Assembly: GCA_964292295.1 (NCBI GenBank) | Contig: CAXYVC010000074.1 | Coordinates: forward strand, 1-13,415 | Direction: 5' to 3' | Source: CAXYVC01 sp964292295 | GTDB lineage: Bacteria; Acidobacteriota; Holophagae; Holophagales; Holophagaceae | Length of the DNA stretch: 13,415 bases | Shown here: one piece after another, positions 1 to 6,398 of the stretch | How the letters are laid out: each line of letters begins with the position of its first letter | How positions within the stretch are numbered: the first letter of the stretch is position 1 | Notes under the pieces: generated by a model | Told to the model about the DNA's origin: nothing | What the model saw: the letters and a program-made list of their open reading frames with translations, nothing else | Databases searched by the model: none | Position numbers and translations under genes: made by a program

Positions 1-80
1 GGCGGAAGACCAGATTACCCTAACCACACCACTCTGCAAGAAGTTTTTTTGGAAGCACCCTCACGCCTTGAGCTTTTGCC

Positions 81-91
81 TTGTGACACAA
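81..91. repeat. Perfect 11-bp palindrome upstream of trmFO
   Basis: TTGTGACACAA is an inverted repeat with 5-bp arms and one central base. It lies about 55 bp before the candidate -10 of trmFO, where a regulator could bind. It is short enough to be chance, and no second copy was seen. Confidence 0.25.
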
Positions 92-143
92 GACTTTCTC
101 CGCGAGCATTTGCCCCTCGAGCGGAAGCCCCGGAACCACGTCA

Positions 144-149
144 TAGAAT
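144..149 (+). promoter_or_regulatory. Possible -10 element for trmFO
   Basis: TAGAAT matches the housekeeping -10 consensus TATAAT at five of six positions. Transcription would start near 156, giving a leader of about 39 bases that contains the trmFO ribosome binding site. No good -35 hexamer sits 16-18 bp upstream (the sequence there is close to GCGGAA), so this is a weak call from position and a single element. Confidence 0.25.
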
Positions 150-194
150 CGCCCTGCCCCCGGATGACAACGGGTGCGGAGATGAGGAGCATCC

Positions 195-1547
195 ATGCGT
201 GGTGACATCCAGGTAATCGGGGCAGGGCTCGCCGGGGCGGAAGCGGCCTGGCAGCTGGCCCAACGCGGACACCAGGTCCTGCTTCGCGAGATGCGTCCGG
301 AGCATCTCACGCCTGCGCACCACACCGGCCAAGCCGCCGAGATGGTCTGTTCCAACTCCTTCAAGAGCGACGATCCCCATTCCGCAACCGGCATCCTCAA
401 GGCGGAACTCCGGCGCATGGACTCGCTCCTTCTGCGCTGCGCCGATGCCACCCGCGTCCCCGCCGGCGGGAGCCTCGCCGTGGACCGGGAAGCCTTCGCG
501 CACACCGTCACCGGAGAGCTCCGAAGCCATCCACGCATCCACTGGGAAGGCGGCCTCGTCACGCAACCGGATCCGGGATGCCCCACCGTCCTGGCAACGG
601 GCCCCTTGACCGCGGAACCGCTTGCCACATGGCTGTTCAGCGCCTGCGGGGGCGAGCGCCTTGCCTTCTACGACGCCATCGCCCCGATCGTCCTGCGCGA
701 TTCCATCGACCTCGCATGCGCCTTCCGCGCCAGCCGCTACGGGAAAGGGGAAGCCGACTTCCTGAACTGTCCCATGGACCGCGCGCAGTACGAGCGCTTT
801 CTGGACGCCCTGCTCGCGGCCCCGCGCGCGGAACTCCATGGTCCGGACGCCACCTTCTTCGAAGCTTGCCTTCCCATCGAAGTCATGGTGGACCGCGGCC
901 GTGAGACGCTGCGCCATGGCCCCATGAAGCCGGTGGGCCTCACGGACCCCCGCACCGGACGCTGGCCCTACGCCGCGGTACAGCTCCGCCAGGACACCCT
1001 CGCCGGGGACCACTACAACCTCGTGGGCTTCCAGACGCGCCTCAAGTGGGGGGCACAGGCCGAGGTCTTCCGCCTGATCCCTGGCCTCGAAAACGCAGAA
1101 TTCGTGCGCTTCGGAACCATCCACCGCAACACCTACGTGCAGGCGCCCCTCGTGCTGGACGCCACCCTCGCGGTCAAGGAACATCCGGGACTCTGGATCG
1201 CGGGCCAATTGAGCGGCGTGGAGGGCTATCTGGAAAGCGGCGCCAGCGGCCTCGCAGCTGCATGGGCGGCGGACCGTTCCCTGCGTGCCCTTGCACCCGC
1301 GCCCTTCCCTGTGGACACCATGCTGGGCGCCCTCCTCCACTACATCACGCACGCCGCACCGAAGGATTTCTGCCCCACCAACGCCATGCTGGGCCTGCTA
1401 CCGGAACTGCCCGAGGGAAGCCTCGACGTCCGCGCCCTCAAGCGCCAAGGTGGTACCCGCGCCTTGAAGCTCGCCAAGGGGATGGCCCACCGCGCCCGCG
1501 CCCTGGCCTCCCTCGATGCCTTCCTGCAGGGGCTTCAGCCCAGGTAG
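195..1547 (+). CDS. trmFO: TrmFO, folate/FAD-dependent tRNA (uracil-54-C5) methyltransferase
   Basis: This flavoprotein makes ribothymidine at position 54 of the tRNA T-loop, taking carbon from methylenetetrahydrofolate and reducing it with FADH2/NAD(P)H. It is cytoplasmic. The 450-aa product has the usual family length. A Rossmann FAD motif GAGLAGAE is at residues 9-16, with an acidic residue (E32) in LLREMRP. The TrmFO signature MVCSNSFKSD is around residues 50-59. Two cysteines matching the catalytic pair of the Bacillus enzyme are kept: C52 in VCSNS and C225 in EACLPIEVM. The block GPMKPVGL and the C-terminal GVEGYLESGASGLAA are also typical. The start is fixed by GAGGAG five bases upstream. 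It is the only plus-strand gene, and its last 13 bases overlap the end of flgL. TrmFO replaces the SAM-dependent TrmA used by most Gammaproteobacteria. Confidence 0.96.
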   Translation: MRGDIQVIGAGLAGAEAAWQLAQRGHQVLLREMRPEHLTPAHHTGQAAEMVCSNSFKSDDPHSATGILKAELRRMDSLLLRCADATRVPAGGSLAVDREAFAHTVTGELRSHPRIHWEGGLVTQPDPGCPTVLATGPLTAEPLATWLFSACGGERLAFYDAIAPIVLRDSIDLACAFRASRYGKGEADFLNCPMDRAQYERFLDALLAAPRAELHGPDATFFEACLPIEVMVDRGRETLRHGPMKPVGLTDPRTGRWPYAAVQLRQDTLAGDHYNLVGFQTRLKWGAQAEVFRLIPGLENAEFVRFGTIHRNTYVQAPLVLDATLAVKEHPGLWIAGQLSGVEGYLESGASGLAAAWAADRSLRALAPAPFPVDTMLGALLHYITHAAPKDFCPTNAMLGLLPELPEGSLDVRALKRQGGTRALKLAKGMAHRARALASLDAFLQGLQPR

Positions 1548-2446
1548 TCGAAGAGGCTGGCCTGGTTCGCGTTCGCCATGGTCCACATCGTGGCCTTCTG
1601 GGCGGTCAGTTCCGTGTTCGCCTCCTGGATGGCCGTCGGATAGTCCACGGCCTGGTAGGTCTTCTGCACAGCCTTGAGGCTCAGGTTGTAGGACTCGAGG
1701 GCGTCCTCCGTCTGCTGCAGCGCGTTCTCCCGCCCGCCGATCTCCGTGGCCACGTTGCTGAGGCGCTCCAGGACCCCCTTGAGGTTCGTGTAGGCGGTCT
1801 GGATGCCGGCGGTGTCGTTGGCCGCCAGCGCATCCCTCAGATCCGTCACCTGCTGGAAGAGATCGGTCGAGCTGCCCTGGCCGCCCGAGCCGAGGAAGAG
1901 GTCATCGCCGGTCACGTTCGTGGTCACAGCATTGCCGATGGAGACGTCCAGCGTGATGTCGTTGCCGTCGCCGGCGTAGGTGATGGGCCCCGCGGAAGGG
2001 CCGCTGAAGGGCTGCGTCAGGGTCCGGGTGCCCGCGAACAGGTATTTCCCCTGTTCCTGGGTATTGCCGGTCGAGATCAGGTTGCTGCGCAGGGAATCCA
2101 CTTCCTCGCTGATGCGGCTCCGCCCTGAAGCGCCGCTGGTATCCGAGAGTCCCTGCTCGCAGAGCTCCACCAGACGGGTCACGTCCGTGGTCAGGCTCTC
2201 GACGGCGGATTCAGAGGCCTTCAGGAAGGAGCGCGCGTTGCTCACCTGCTGCACATAGGCATCGTTGCGGTCGATGGAGGTCTGGAAGTCCAGGATCAGC
2301 GCCGCGCCGGTGGGGTCATCCCCGAGGCGCACGATGCGCTTGCCGCTGGAGATCTGCTCCTGGAGGATCGCCAGGCGTTCCTTGCTCCGCTGAAGGTCGA
2401 TGGAGGACTGGCGGCTCTGGAAGGGATTGGGCGTTCTCAGGCTCAT
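1535..2446 (-). CDS. flgL: FlgL, flagellar hook-filament junction protein (HAP3)
   Basis: FlgL is exported through the flagellar type III apparatus and forms the second junction ring between hook and filament, on the FlgK side next to flagellin. The 303-aa product starts MSLRTPNPFQSRQ and has the flagellin-like N-terminal helix with LQEQISSGKRIVRLGDDPTGA (roughly residues 28-48). It ends in a helical segment finishing ANQASLFDYLG, close to the family's usual C-terminus. The middle (about residues 130-215) is the variable outer domain. AGGGGA lies just upstream as a ribosome binding site, in a 12-base gap after flgK. It is the last gene of the flagellar block, and its stop lies inside the convergent trmFO gene. 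Confidence 0.93.
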   Translation of the reverse strand: MSLRTPNPFQSRQSSIDLQRSKERLAILQEQISSGKRIVRLGDDPTGAALILDFQTSIDRNDAYVQQVSNARSFLKASESAVESLTTDVTRLVELCEQGLSDTSGASGRSRISEEVDSLRSNLISTGNTQEQGKYLFAGTRTLTQPFSGPSAGPITYAGDGNDITLDVSIGNAVTTNVTGDDLFLGSGGQGSSTDLFQQVTDLRDALAANDTAGIQTAYTNLKGVLERLSNVATEIGGRENALQQTEDALESYNLSLKAVQKTYQAVDYPTAIQEANTELTAQKATMWTMANANQASLFDYLG

Positions 2447-2458
2447 GGGATTCCCCTA

Positions 2459-3943
2459 TCAGCGTCCGAACTGGTTGATGAGCTGGTCCGTGAGCTGGTC
2501 GATCACGGAGACGAAGCGCGCACTGGCCTGGTAGCCCCGCTGGAAGGCCATCAGGTTCGTGGCCTCCTCGTCCAGATCCACGCCCGAGGCCCGGTCCCGC
2601 TGGGTCTGGAGCGCCGTCAGGAGGTTCTCGTCGTTCGTGCTGCGGCTTTCCTGATACTGGGCCTCGGTGCCGATCTGGTTGGCCAGCTGGCTCACCACGG
2701 AGCTGAACGGGCCCGCATCCCCCACGCCGTCCCCGTTGGTGTCTACGGTCCCGGAAGCGGTCGCCAGGGCAGCCATGGCCTTGGCCGCCCCGTTGTTGCC
2801 GGAGGCTCCGGCCGCATCGGCCGCGGCGATGAGGGACGGATTCCCCGCCACGGCGGTATTCACCGTCATCGCGTTCACCATGCCGTAGTAGTCGTTCGCG
2901 GCCGAGACGTTGGTGGGCAGCCCGTTGGCTCCATTCGGGAAGGCCGAACCCAGGAAGAAGTCCACCCCCGTGGTGGCGCCATCCAGCGCATAGCCCGCCC
3001 GGTGGGCCAGGTTCACGCGGCTCACCACGCCCGCGGCGAGTTCATCCAGGTCCGCCTGGTACCCGGGCAGGATGTTGTCGCGCAGATCCAGGTAGGCGCC
3101 CAGCTTCCCTTCCTTGATGCCCGAGGTCACGTCGATGGGCGTCCCGCTCCCCAGCGAGAGGTCGAGCCGCAGGTAGTTGTTGTTGGCGCCGTCCGGCGTG
3201 CCCGTGAGGGTGTAGGCGACATTGCCGTTCACCAGCACCCCCTGGCCGCTGTCCAGGGTGATCTGCAGGCTGCCCCGCTCGTCCTCGAAGACCTGCACCC
3301 CGATGAGCTCCGCCAGGTTGTCGGCGAGGACCTTCCGCTGGTCCCTTGCATCGTTGTCCGCGCCCGGTTTGACCTCCGTGGCGATGCGCTCGTTGAGCTT
3401 CGCAATCTGGCCCGTGAGGGTGTTCACCTCCTCCACGAGGCTGCCCACGGCCATGTCGGCCTGGGCACGCTGTTCCGCAAGGAGCTGGTAGCGCTCCTTC
3501 AGGCCCGTGGCCAGGGCCTGCGCACGGCCCACGAGGTTGGTGCGAACGGAGCCGTTCTCGGGGCGCGCGGCGAGTTCCTGGAAGCCCTCGAAAAAGCTCT
3601 GCAGCAGCCCCTGGAGGCTGGACTCCCCGCTGTCCGAGAAGGCTTCGGAGACGGTCTCCAGACCGGCATAGCGGACATCCGCGCCGGACTTGCGGCTGGT
3701 GGCCTGGGCGATCTGGAGGTCCACGAAGCGGTCCCGCACGCCGATGATGCTGGTGAGGTTGACGCCAGCTCCGTACTGCATGGAACCGAAGGTCTGGCTG
3801 GCGTTGGCGGAGAGGACGGCGCGCTGCCGCGTGTAGCCGGGCGTGTTGATGTTCGTGATGTTGTGGCCGACCACGCTGAGGGCGGACTGCGCCGCCTGGA
3901 GGCCGGAGAGCCCGATGTTGAGGCTGGAGGTGAGTCCGGGCAT
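2459..3943 (-). CDS. flgK: FlgK, flagellar hook-associated protein 1 (HAP1)
   Basis: FlgK forms the first junction ring on top of the hook and is exported by the flagellar secretion system. The 494-aa product begins MPGLTSSLNIGLSGLQAAQS and carries the rod/hook/HAP N-terminal motif VGHNITNINTPGYTRQ. The C-terminus has the matching helix DLDEEATNLMAFQRGYQ followed by ARFVSVIDQLTDQLIN. The middle is a variable domain rich in Ala, Gly and Asn. The frame is open about 90 bases further upstream, but I chose the ATG at 3941-3943 because a perfect AGGAGGT lies three to four bases before it and homologues begin here. The stop codon of the preceding small gene lies inside this ribosome binding site, which suggests translational coupling. 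Confidence 0.95.
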   Translation of the reverse strand: MPGLTSSLNIGLSGLQAAQSALSVVGHNITNINTPGYTRQRAVLSANASQTFGSMQYGAGVNLTSIIGVRDRFVDLQIAQATSRKSGADVRYAGLETVSEAFSDSGESSLQGLLQSFFEGFQELAARPENGSVRTNLVGRAQALATGLKERYQLLAEQRAQADMAVGSLVEEVNTLTGQIAKLNERIATEVKPGADNDARDQRKVLADNLAELIGVQVFEDERGSLQITLDSGQGVLVNGNVAYTLTGTPDGANNNYLRLDLSLGSGTPIDVTSGIKEGKLGAYLDLRDNILPGYQADLDELAAGVVSRVNLAHRAGYALDGATTGVDFFLGSAFPNGANGLPTNVSAANDYYGMVNAMTVNTAVAGNPSLIAAADAAGASGNNGAAKAMAALATASGTVDTNGDGVGDAGPFSSVVSQLANQIGTEAQYQESRSTNDENLLTALQTQRDRASGVDLDEEATNLMAFQRGYQASARFVSVIDQLTDQLINQFGR

Positions 3944-3951
3944 GGGACCTC

Positions 3952-4248
3952 CTACACGCTGTCCTGGAAGCGGAAGGTCAGCCCCTCGAGGGGCGCCATC
4001 CGTCCCGTGGCCTGGTAGGCCGGGTTCTCGCACATCGCCATCAGGGTGGCCCGCACGGGCCCCTGAAGCCCATTGATCAGGGCCTTCAGGCCCTGGATCC
4101 GTCCCTTCAGGCGGCGTGCCTCGGCCAGATCCTGCGGCCAGTCGACCAGATCAGGCCAGCGAATCCCGCGGATCAGCGGGAGAGGGTCCTCGCCGGACAT
4201 CAGGCGCCGCTCCAGGTCGTCCAGGACGGCGGGCAGCGAGTGCAGCAT
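3952..4248 (-). CDS. Small protein in the flgN position; candidate FlgK/FlgL export chaperone
   Basis: The 98-aa product starts MLHSLPAVLDDLERRLMSGE and is preceded by GGAGGTG four bases upstream. I do not recognise it by sequence. It is predicted mostly helical, with a basic segment ARRLKGRIQGLKALINGLQG around residues 44-63, and ends in ...EGLTFRFQDSV. In many bacteria flgN, a small helical chaperone that holds FlgK and FlgL for export, lies between flgM and flgK. Size, position and helical character fit that role, but this is inference from context, and the protein is shorter than classical FlgN (about 140 aa). Its TAG stop sits in the flgK ribosome binding site. Its own ribosome binding site is partly inside a predicted hairpin (4258-4293). 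Confidence 0.6.
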   Translation of the reverse strand: MLHSLPAVLDDLERRLMSGEDPLPLIRGIRWPDLVDWPQDLAEARRLKGRIQGLKALINGLQGPVRATLMAMCENPAYQATGRMAPLEGLTFRFQDSV

Positions 4249-4257
4249 GGAACACCT

Positions 4258-4293
4258 CCGGCCCCCCTTTCGCAAGGGGCGTGCCGCGGCCGG
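4258..4293 (-). promoter_or_regulatory. Nested hairpin overlapping the ribosome binding site of the flgN-position gene
   Basis: In the minus-strand transcript an outer stem CCGGCC/GGCCGG (4288-4293 with 4258-4263) stacks directly on an inner stem CCCCTT/AAGGGG (4274-4279 with 4264-4269). The inner stem is closed by GCGA, a GNRA-type tetraloop. An 8-base bulge (4280-4287) lies on the 5' side only. The 3' arm of the outer stem shares its last two G with the Shine-Dalgarno GGAGGTG (4253-4259). The structure fills most of the 53-base gap between the two small genes. It could limit translation of this gene and, by coupling, of flgK and flgL, or protect the downstream mRNA. No U-run follows, so it is not a standard terminator. 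Confidence 0.5.
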
Positions 4294-4301
4294 ACCAGGG
4301 C

Positions 4302-4598
4302 TCAGGCCAGGAAATCCACGTGGGCCTCGGCACTCCCTGCCGAGTCATCCCCCTCATCCCCCTCTTCGTCCTCCCGGGGAGGACGCTCCTGGCGGCGGCC
4401 CCCCGTGCGCTCCTCCGCCCGAAGAGGGTCCGACTTGGGAATGCCCCGCACGGTGTTCTCCTCCTCGGCCAGGCGCTCGTCGGCAGCCTTCTGGAGCCCC
4501 TGCTCCCGCTGAAGGGCCCCGCTCACCTCATGGGCCTGGCGCACCGCCTCCACATTCGCGGTCTGGTAGAGCTGGCGCTGAGCAAGAGGGTTGATCAC
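4302..4598 (-). CDS. Uncharacterised 98-aa flagellar-operon protein with a charged, acidic tail
   Basis: I do not recognise this protein. It starts at GTG (4596-4598), nine bases after the flgM stop. The nearest Shine-Dalgarno-like AGGA is about 17 bases away inside the end of flgM, so translation is probably coupled to flgM. Residues 1-50 look helical and Gln/Glu/Ala-rich (MINPLAQRQLYQTANVEAV). Residues 50-90 are low-complexity and strongly charged, with an acidic run near 76-86. The protein ends in HVDFLA. There is no signal peptide or membrane segment. The location between flgM and the flgN-position gene, on the same strand with short gaps, argues for a flagellar role, possibly regulatory or chaperone-like. 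The coding call rests on the open frame and operon fit. Confidence 0.6.
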   Translation of the reverse strand: MINPLAQRQLYQTANVEAVRQAHEVSGALQREQGLQKAADERLAEEENTVRGIPKSDPLRAEERTGGRRQERPPREDEEGDEGDDSAGSAEAHVDFLA

Positions 4599-4607
4599 GG
4601 CTGCACG

Positions 4608-4919
4608 TCAGGGTTCCTCGCGGACCGGAAGGTGGGCCTTCACGATCCCGTCGGCCACGGCCTCTCCGTCGGGGCTGTACTGGTCGGCATCCAGCCTGGC
4701 CTTCAAGGCCTCCACCCGGCTCGCCCGGATGTCCGGGATGCGCGCGATCTGGGCCTCCGCCACGGCGATGAACTGGGCGGTGCTGCTGACGCTCAGGGCA
4801 TCCCCCACCTGGGAGGGCCCTCCGGCCGCGCCGACCGGGGCGCTGGGGGAAGCGGCGGGCCTAGCCCCTCCGACGGCCGGAGCGTTCCCGGAGCCACTGG
4901 ATTTGCTGGATACCCGCAT
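4608..4919 (-). CDS. flgM: FlgM, anti-sigma-28 factor
   Basis: FlgM binds and holds the flagellar sigma factor FliA (sigma-28) until the hook is finished, then is exported so that late genes are switched on. The 103-aa product fits the family. The N-terminal 40 residues are low-complexity (Ala, Gly, Ser, Pro), as expected for a disordered export region. The C-terminal part has the sigma-binding helices, recognisable in RVEALKARLDADQYSPDGEA and the following VADGIVKAHL (residues 68-97). The ATG at 4917-4919 has GAGGTG five bases upstream. A 53-base gap from flgJ holds a sigma-28-like promoter. Placement before flgK and flgL is a common arrangement. Confidence 0.88.
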   Translation of the reverse strand: MRVSSKSSGSGNAPAVGGARPAASPSAPVGAAGGPSQVGDALSVSSTAQFIAVAEAQIARIPDIRASRVEALKARLDADQYSPDGEAVADGIVKAHLPVREEP

Positions 4920-4940
4920 GAAAGCACCTCGACAGCCTTC

Positions 4941-4968
4941 CTATCGGCAGGGATCCGCCATGCATCAA
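4941..4968 (-). promoter_or_regulatory. Possible sigma-28 (FliA) promoter for flgM
   Basis: On the minus strand GCCGATAG (4941-4948) matches seven of eight bases of the FliA -10 consensus GCCGATAA. At the expected 15-16 bp upstream there is only TTGAT (4964-4968), a poor match to TAAA. Transcription would begin near 4934, leaving a leader of about 15 bases that contains the flgM Shine-Dalgarno. The element fits entirely in the flgJ-flgM gap, and flgM has a FliA-dependent promoter in enteric bacteria. The weak -35 keeps this tentative. Confidence 0.42.
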
Positions 4969-4972
4969 GCCG

Positions 4973-5296
4973 TCAGGAGAGGAAGGCTCCATTCTGCCGG
5001 GAGGCCCAGCTTTCCTCCAGCCGCTTGGCCAGTCCCCAGCCCTGGCCGGCCTTCATGGCGCTGGCCACCACGGCCTGGTCGAGGAGGTAGTCGTAGGTGG
5101 ACCGGGCTCCATCGTCCCCCCCAAAGAGTCCCGAGGGCTCCACGGTCTTGCGCATGCTCTGGAAGAGCTGGGCCATCAGGAGCCCCTCGAATTCCCGGGC
5201 CGCCTCGGCGTTCCCGCCCGTCCCGGGCTCGGGAAGCGCCGCGGCCACCAGGTCCGTGCCGCGGGGAAGAAGGGCACCCAGGCCCGGGAGGCTCAC
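4973..5296 (-). CDS. flgJ: FlgJ-type rod-binding protein, single domain
   Basis: This 107-aa protein matches the N-terminal rod-binding domain of FlgJ, which acts at the rod and is needed for rod and P-ring assembly. The conserved core is AAREFEGLLMAQLFQSMRK (residues 32-50), then YDYLLDQAVVASAMKAGQGW (68-87) and GLAKRLEES. The muramidase domain found at the C-terminus in Salmonella FlgJ is absent. Single-domain FlgJ is known in several phyla and then relies on a separate wall hydrolase, which is not in this window. The start is GTG at 5294-5296. Its GTGA overlaps the flgI stop by four bases, and GAGGA lies four bases upstream. Confidence 0.85.
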   Translation of the reverse strand: MSLPGLGALLPRGTDLVAAALPEPGTGGNAEAAREFEGLLMAQLFQSMRKTVEPSGLFGGDDGARSTYDYLLDQAVVASAMKAGQGWGLAKRLEESWASRQNGAFLS

Positions 5297-6390
5297 AGGA
5301 TCCTCAGTTCCGCGTTGAGCGCACCGGCATCCTTGATGGCCTGCAGGATGGCCACCATGTCCCGGGGACTCACGCCCATGCTGCTGAGCATTTCGGCCAG
5401 GCGCCCCACGGGCACGCCGGGCTCCACGCTCAGGGTCCTGCCCTTGTCCTCGAGCACGGCCACGTCCTTCTTCTGGGCGGCCACCGTCTTCCCCTGGCTG
5501 AAGGGCGCGGGCTGGCTCGCCACCGGCGTGCTGCTCACCAGGATGGAGAGCCCGCCCTGGACGATGCTCACCGCCCCGATCTTCACGTCGGAGCCCATGA
5601 TGAGCGTCCCCGTCTTCTCGTTCACCACCACCCGGGCCTTGGGCTGCATCTGCACGGGCAGGTTCTCCAGGCGGGCCACCAGTTCCACCACACGCCCCTG
5701 GAAGGCCTTGGGCACCGCCACCTCCACGCTGCGTGCGTCCAAAGCCCGGGCTGTACGCTCGCCGAGTTCCTCGTTGATCGCATGCATCACCCGGATGGCC
5801 GTGCTGAAGTCCTCTTCCAGCAGGCTGTAGCGCAGGCTGGGGCGCGCATTGAAATCACCGCCCACCTCGCGCTCCACCAGGGCTCCGTCGGGGATACGCC
5901 CGGCGGTGGGGTGGTTCCGGGTCACCGAGGATCCGCCGGCCGAGGCCGCAAAGCCTCCCACCAGCACGGGGCCCTGGGCCACGGCGTAGACCTGCCCGTC
6001 GGGCCCCTGGATCGGCGCCATCAGCAGCGTGCCCCCCGCGAGGCTCTTGGCGTCGCCGGTGCTGCTCACGGTCACGTCGATGCGCTGGCCCGGCTTCACG
6101 AAGGGCGGCAGCTCGGCCGTGACCATCACCGCCGCCACGTTCTTCACCTTCACGGACTTGGGATCGATGGTGATGCCCTGCCTCGCCATGAGGTTGGTGA
6201 GGGACTGCACCGTGAACTTGGTCTGGTCCTTGTCCCCAGTGCCGTCGAGCCCCACGACCACGCCGTAGCCCAGGAGCTGGTTGGCGCGGACGCCCTGGAG
6301 GCGGGCCACCTCCTTCAGGCGGGCCTCGACCTTGGCGTCGGGAGCCCCCAGAAGGGCCAGGGAAGCGAGAAGAACAGCCAGGATGCGCAT
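5293..6390 (-). CDS. flgI: FlgI, flagellar P-ring protein
   Basis: FlgI assembles in the periplasm into the P ring around the rod at the peptidoglycan layer. The 365-aa product fits the family. A Sec signal peptide MRILAVLLASLALLGAPDAK covers about residues 1-19. The mature protein opens with the near-invariant block GVRANQLLGYGVVVGLDGTG, followed by DKDQTKFTVQSLTNLMARQG and later LPPFVKPGQRIDVTVSS. A C-terminal stretch VGRLAEMLSSMGVSPRDMVA is also typical. The frame stays open well upstream through flgH sequence. The ATG at 6388-6390 is chosen because it begins the signal peptide and GAGG lies six bases before it. Eight bases separate it from flgH, and it overlaps flgJ by four. Confidence 0.96.
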   Translation of the reverse strand: MRILAVLLASLALLGAPDAKVEARLKEVARLQGVRANQLLGYGVVVGLDGTGDKDQTKFTVQSLTNLMARQGITIDPKSVKVKNVAAVMVTAELPPFVKPGQRIDVTVSSTGDAKSLAGGTLLMAPIQGPDGQVYAVAQGPVLVGGFAASAGGSSVTRNHPTAGRIPDGALVEREVGGDFNARPSLRYSLLEEDFSTAIRVMHAINEELGERTARALDARSVEVAVPKAFQGRVVELVARLENLPVQMQPKARVVVNEKTGTLIMGSDVKIGAVSIVQGGLSILVSSTPVASQPAPFSQGKTVAAQKKDVAVLEDKGRTLSVEPGVPVGRLAEMLSSMGVSPRDMVAILQAIKDAGALNAELRIL

Positions 6391-6398
6391 CGCGTGCC

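Larger units (their letters stand above)
1..194. other. Non-coding region upstream of trmFO
   Basis: I see no convincing gene here. The region is visibly richer in A and T than the rest of the window and includes a run of seven T at about 44-50, with no GC stem before it that would make an intrinsic terminator. It contains a short perfect palindrome (81-91) and a possible -10 element (144-149), listed separately. The trmFO ribosome binding site, GAGGAG at 184-189, lies five bases before the start codon. Any gene to the left must end outside the window. Confidence 0.6.

Noticed and set aside
44..50. Run of seven T upstream of trmFO as an intrinsic terminator
   Set aside because: No GC-rich hairpin precedes the run on the plus strand, and the upstream gene is not visible.
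141..1352. Long minus-strand open frame opposite trmFO
   Set aside because: It is antisense to a clear TrmFO gene, its translation resembles no family, and long empty frames are normal opposite GC-rich genes.
3981..3994. Perfect 14-bp palindrome GCCCCTCGAGGGGC inside the flgN-position gene, about 40 bases before flgK
   Set aside because: It is coding sequence, has no loop, and about one such perfect palindrome is expected by chance in a GC-rich window of this size.
4949..4963. Sigma-54-like TGGCGGATCCCTGC in the flgJ-flgM gap
   Set aside because: The GG and GC elements are separated by nine bases rather than ten and the -24 block is incomplete; the overlapping sigma-28-like -10 is the better match.
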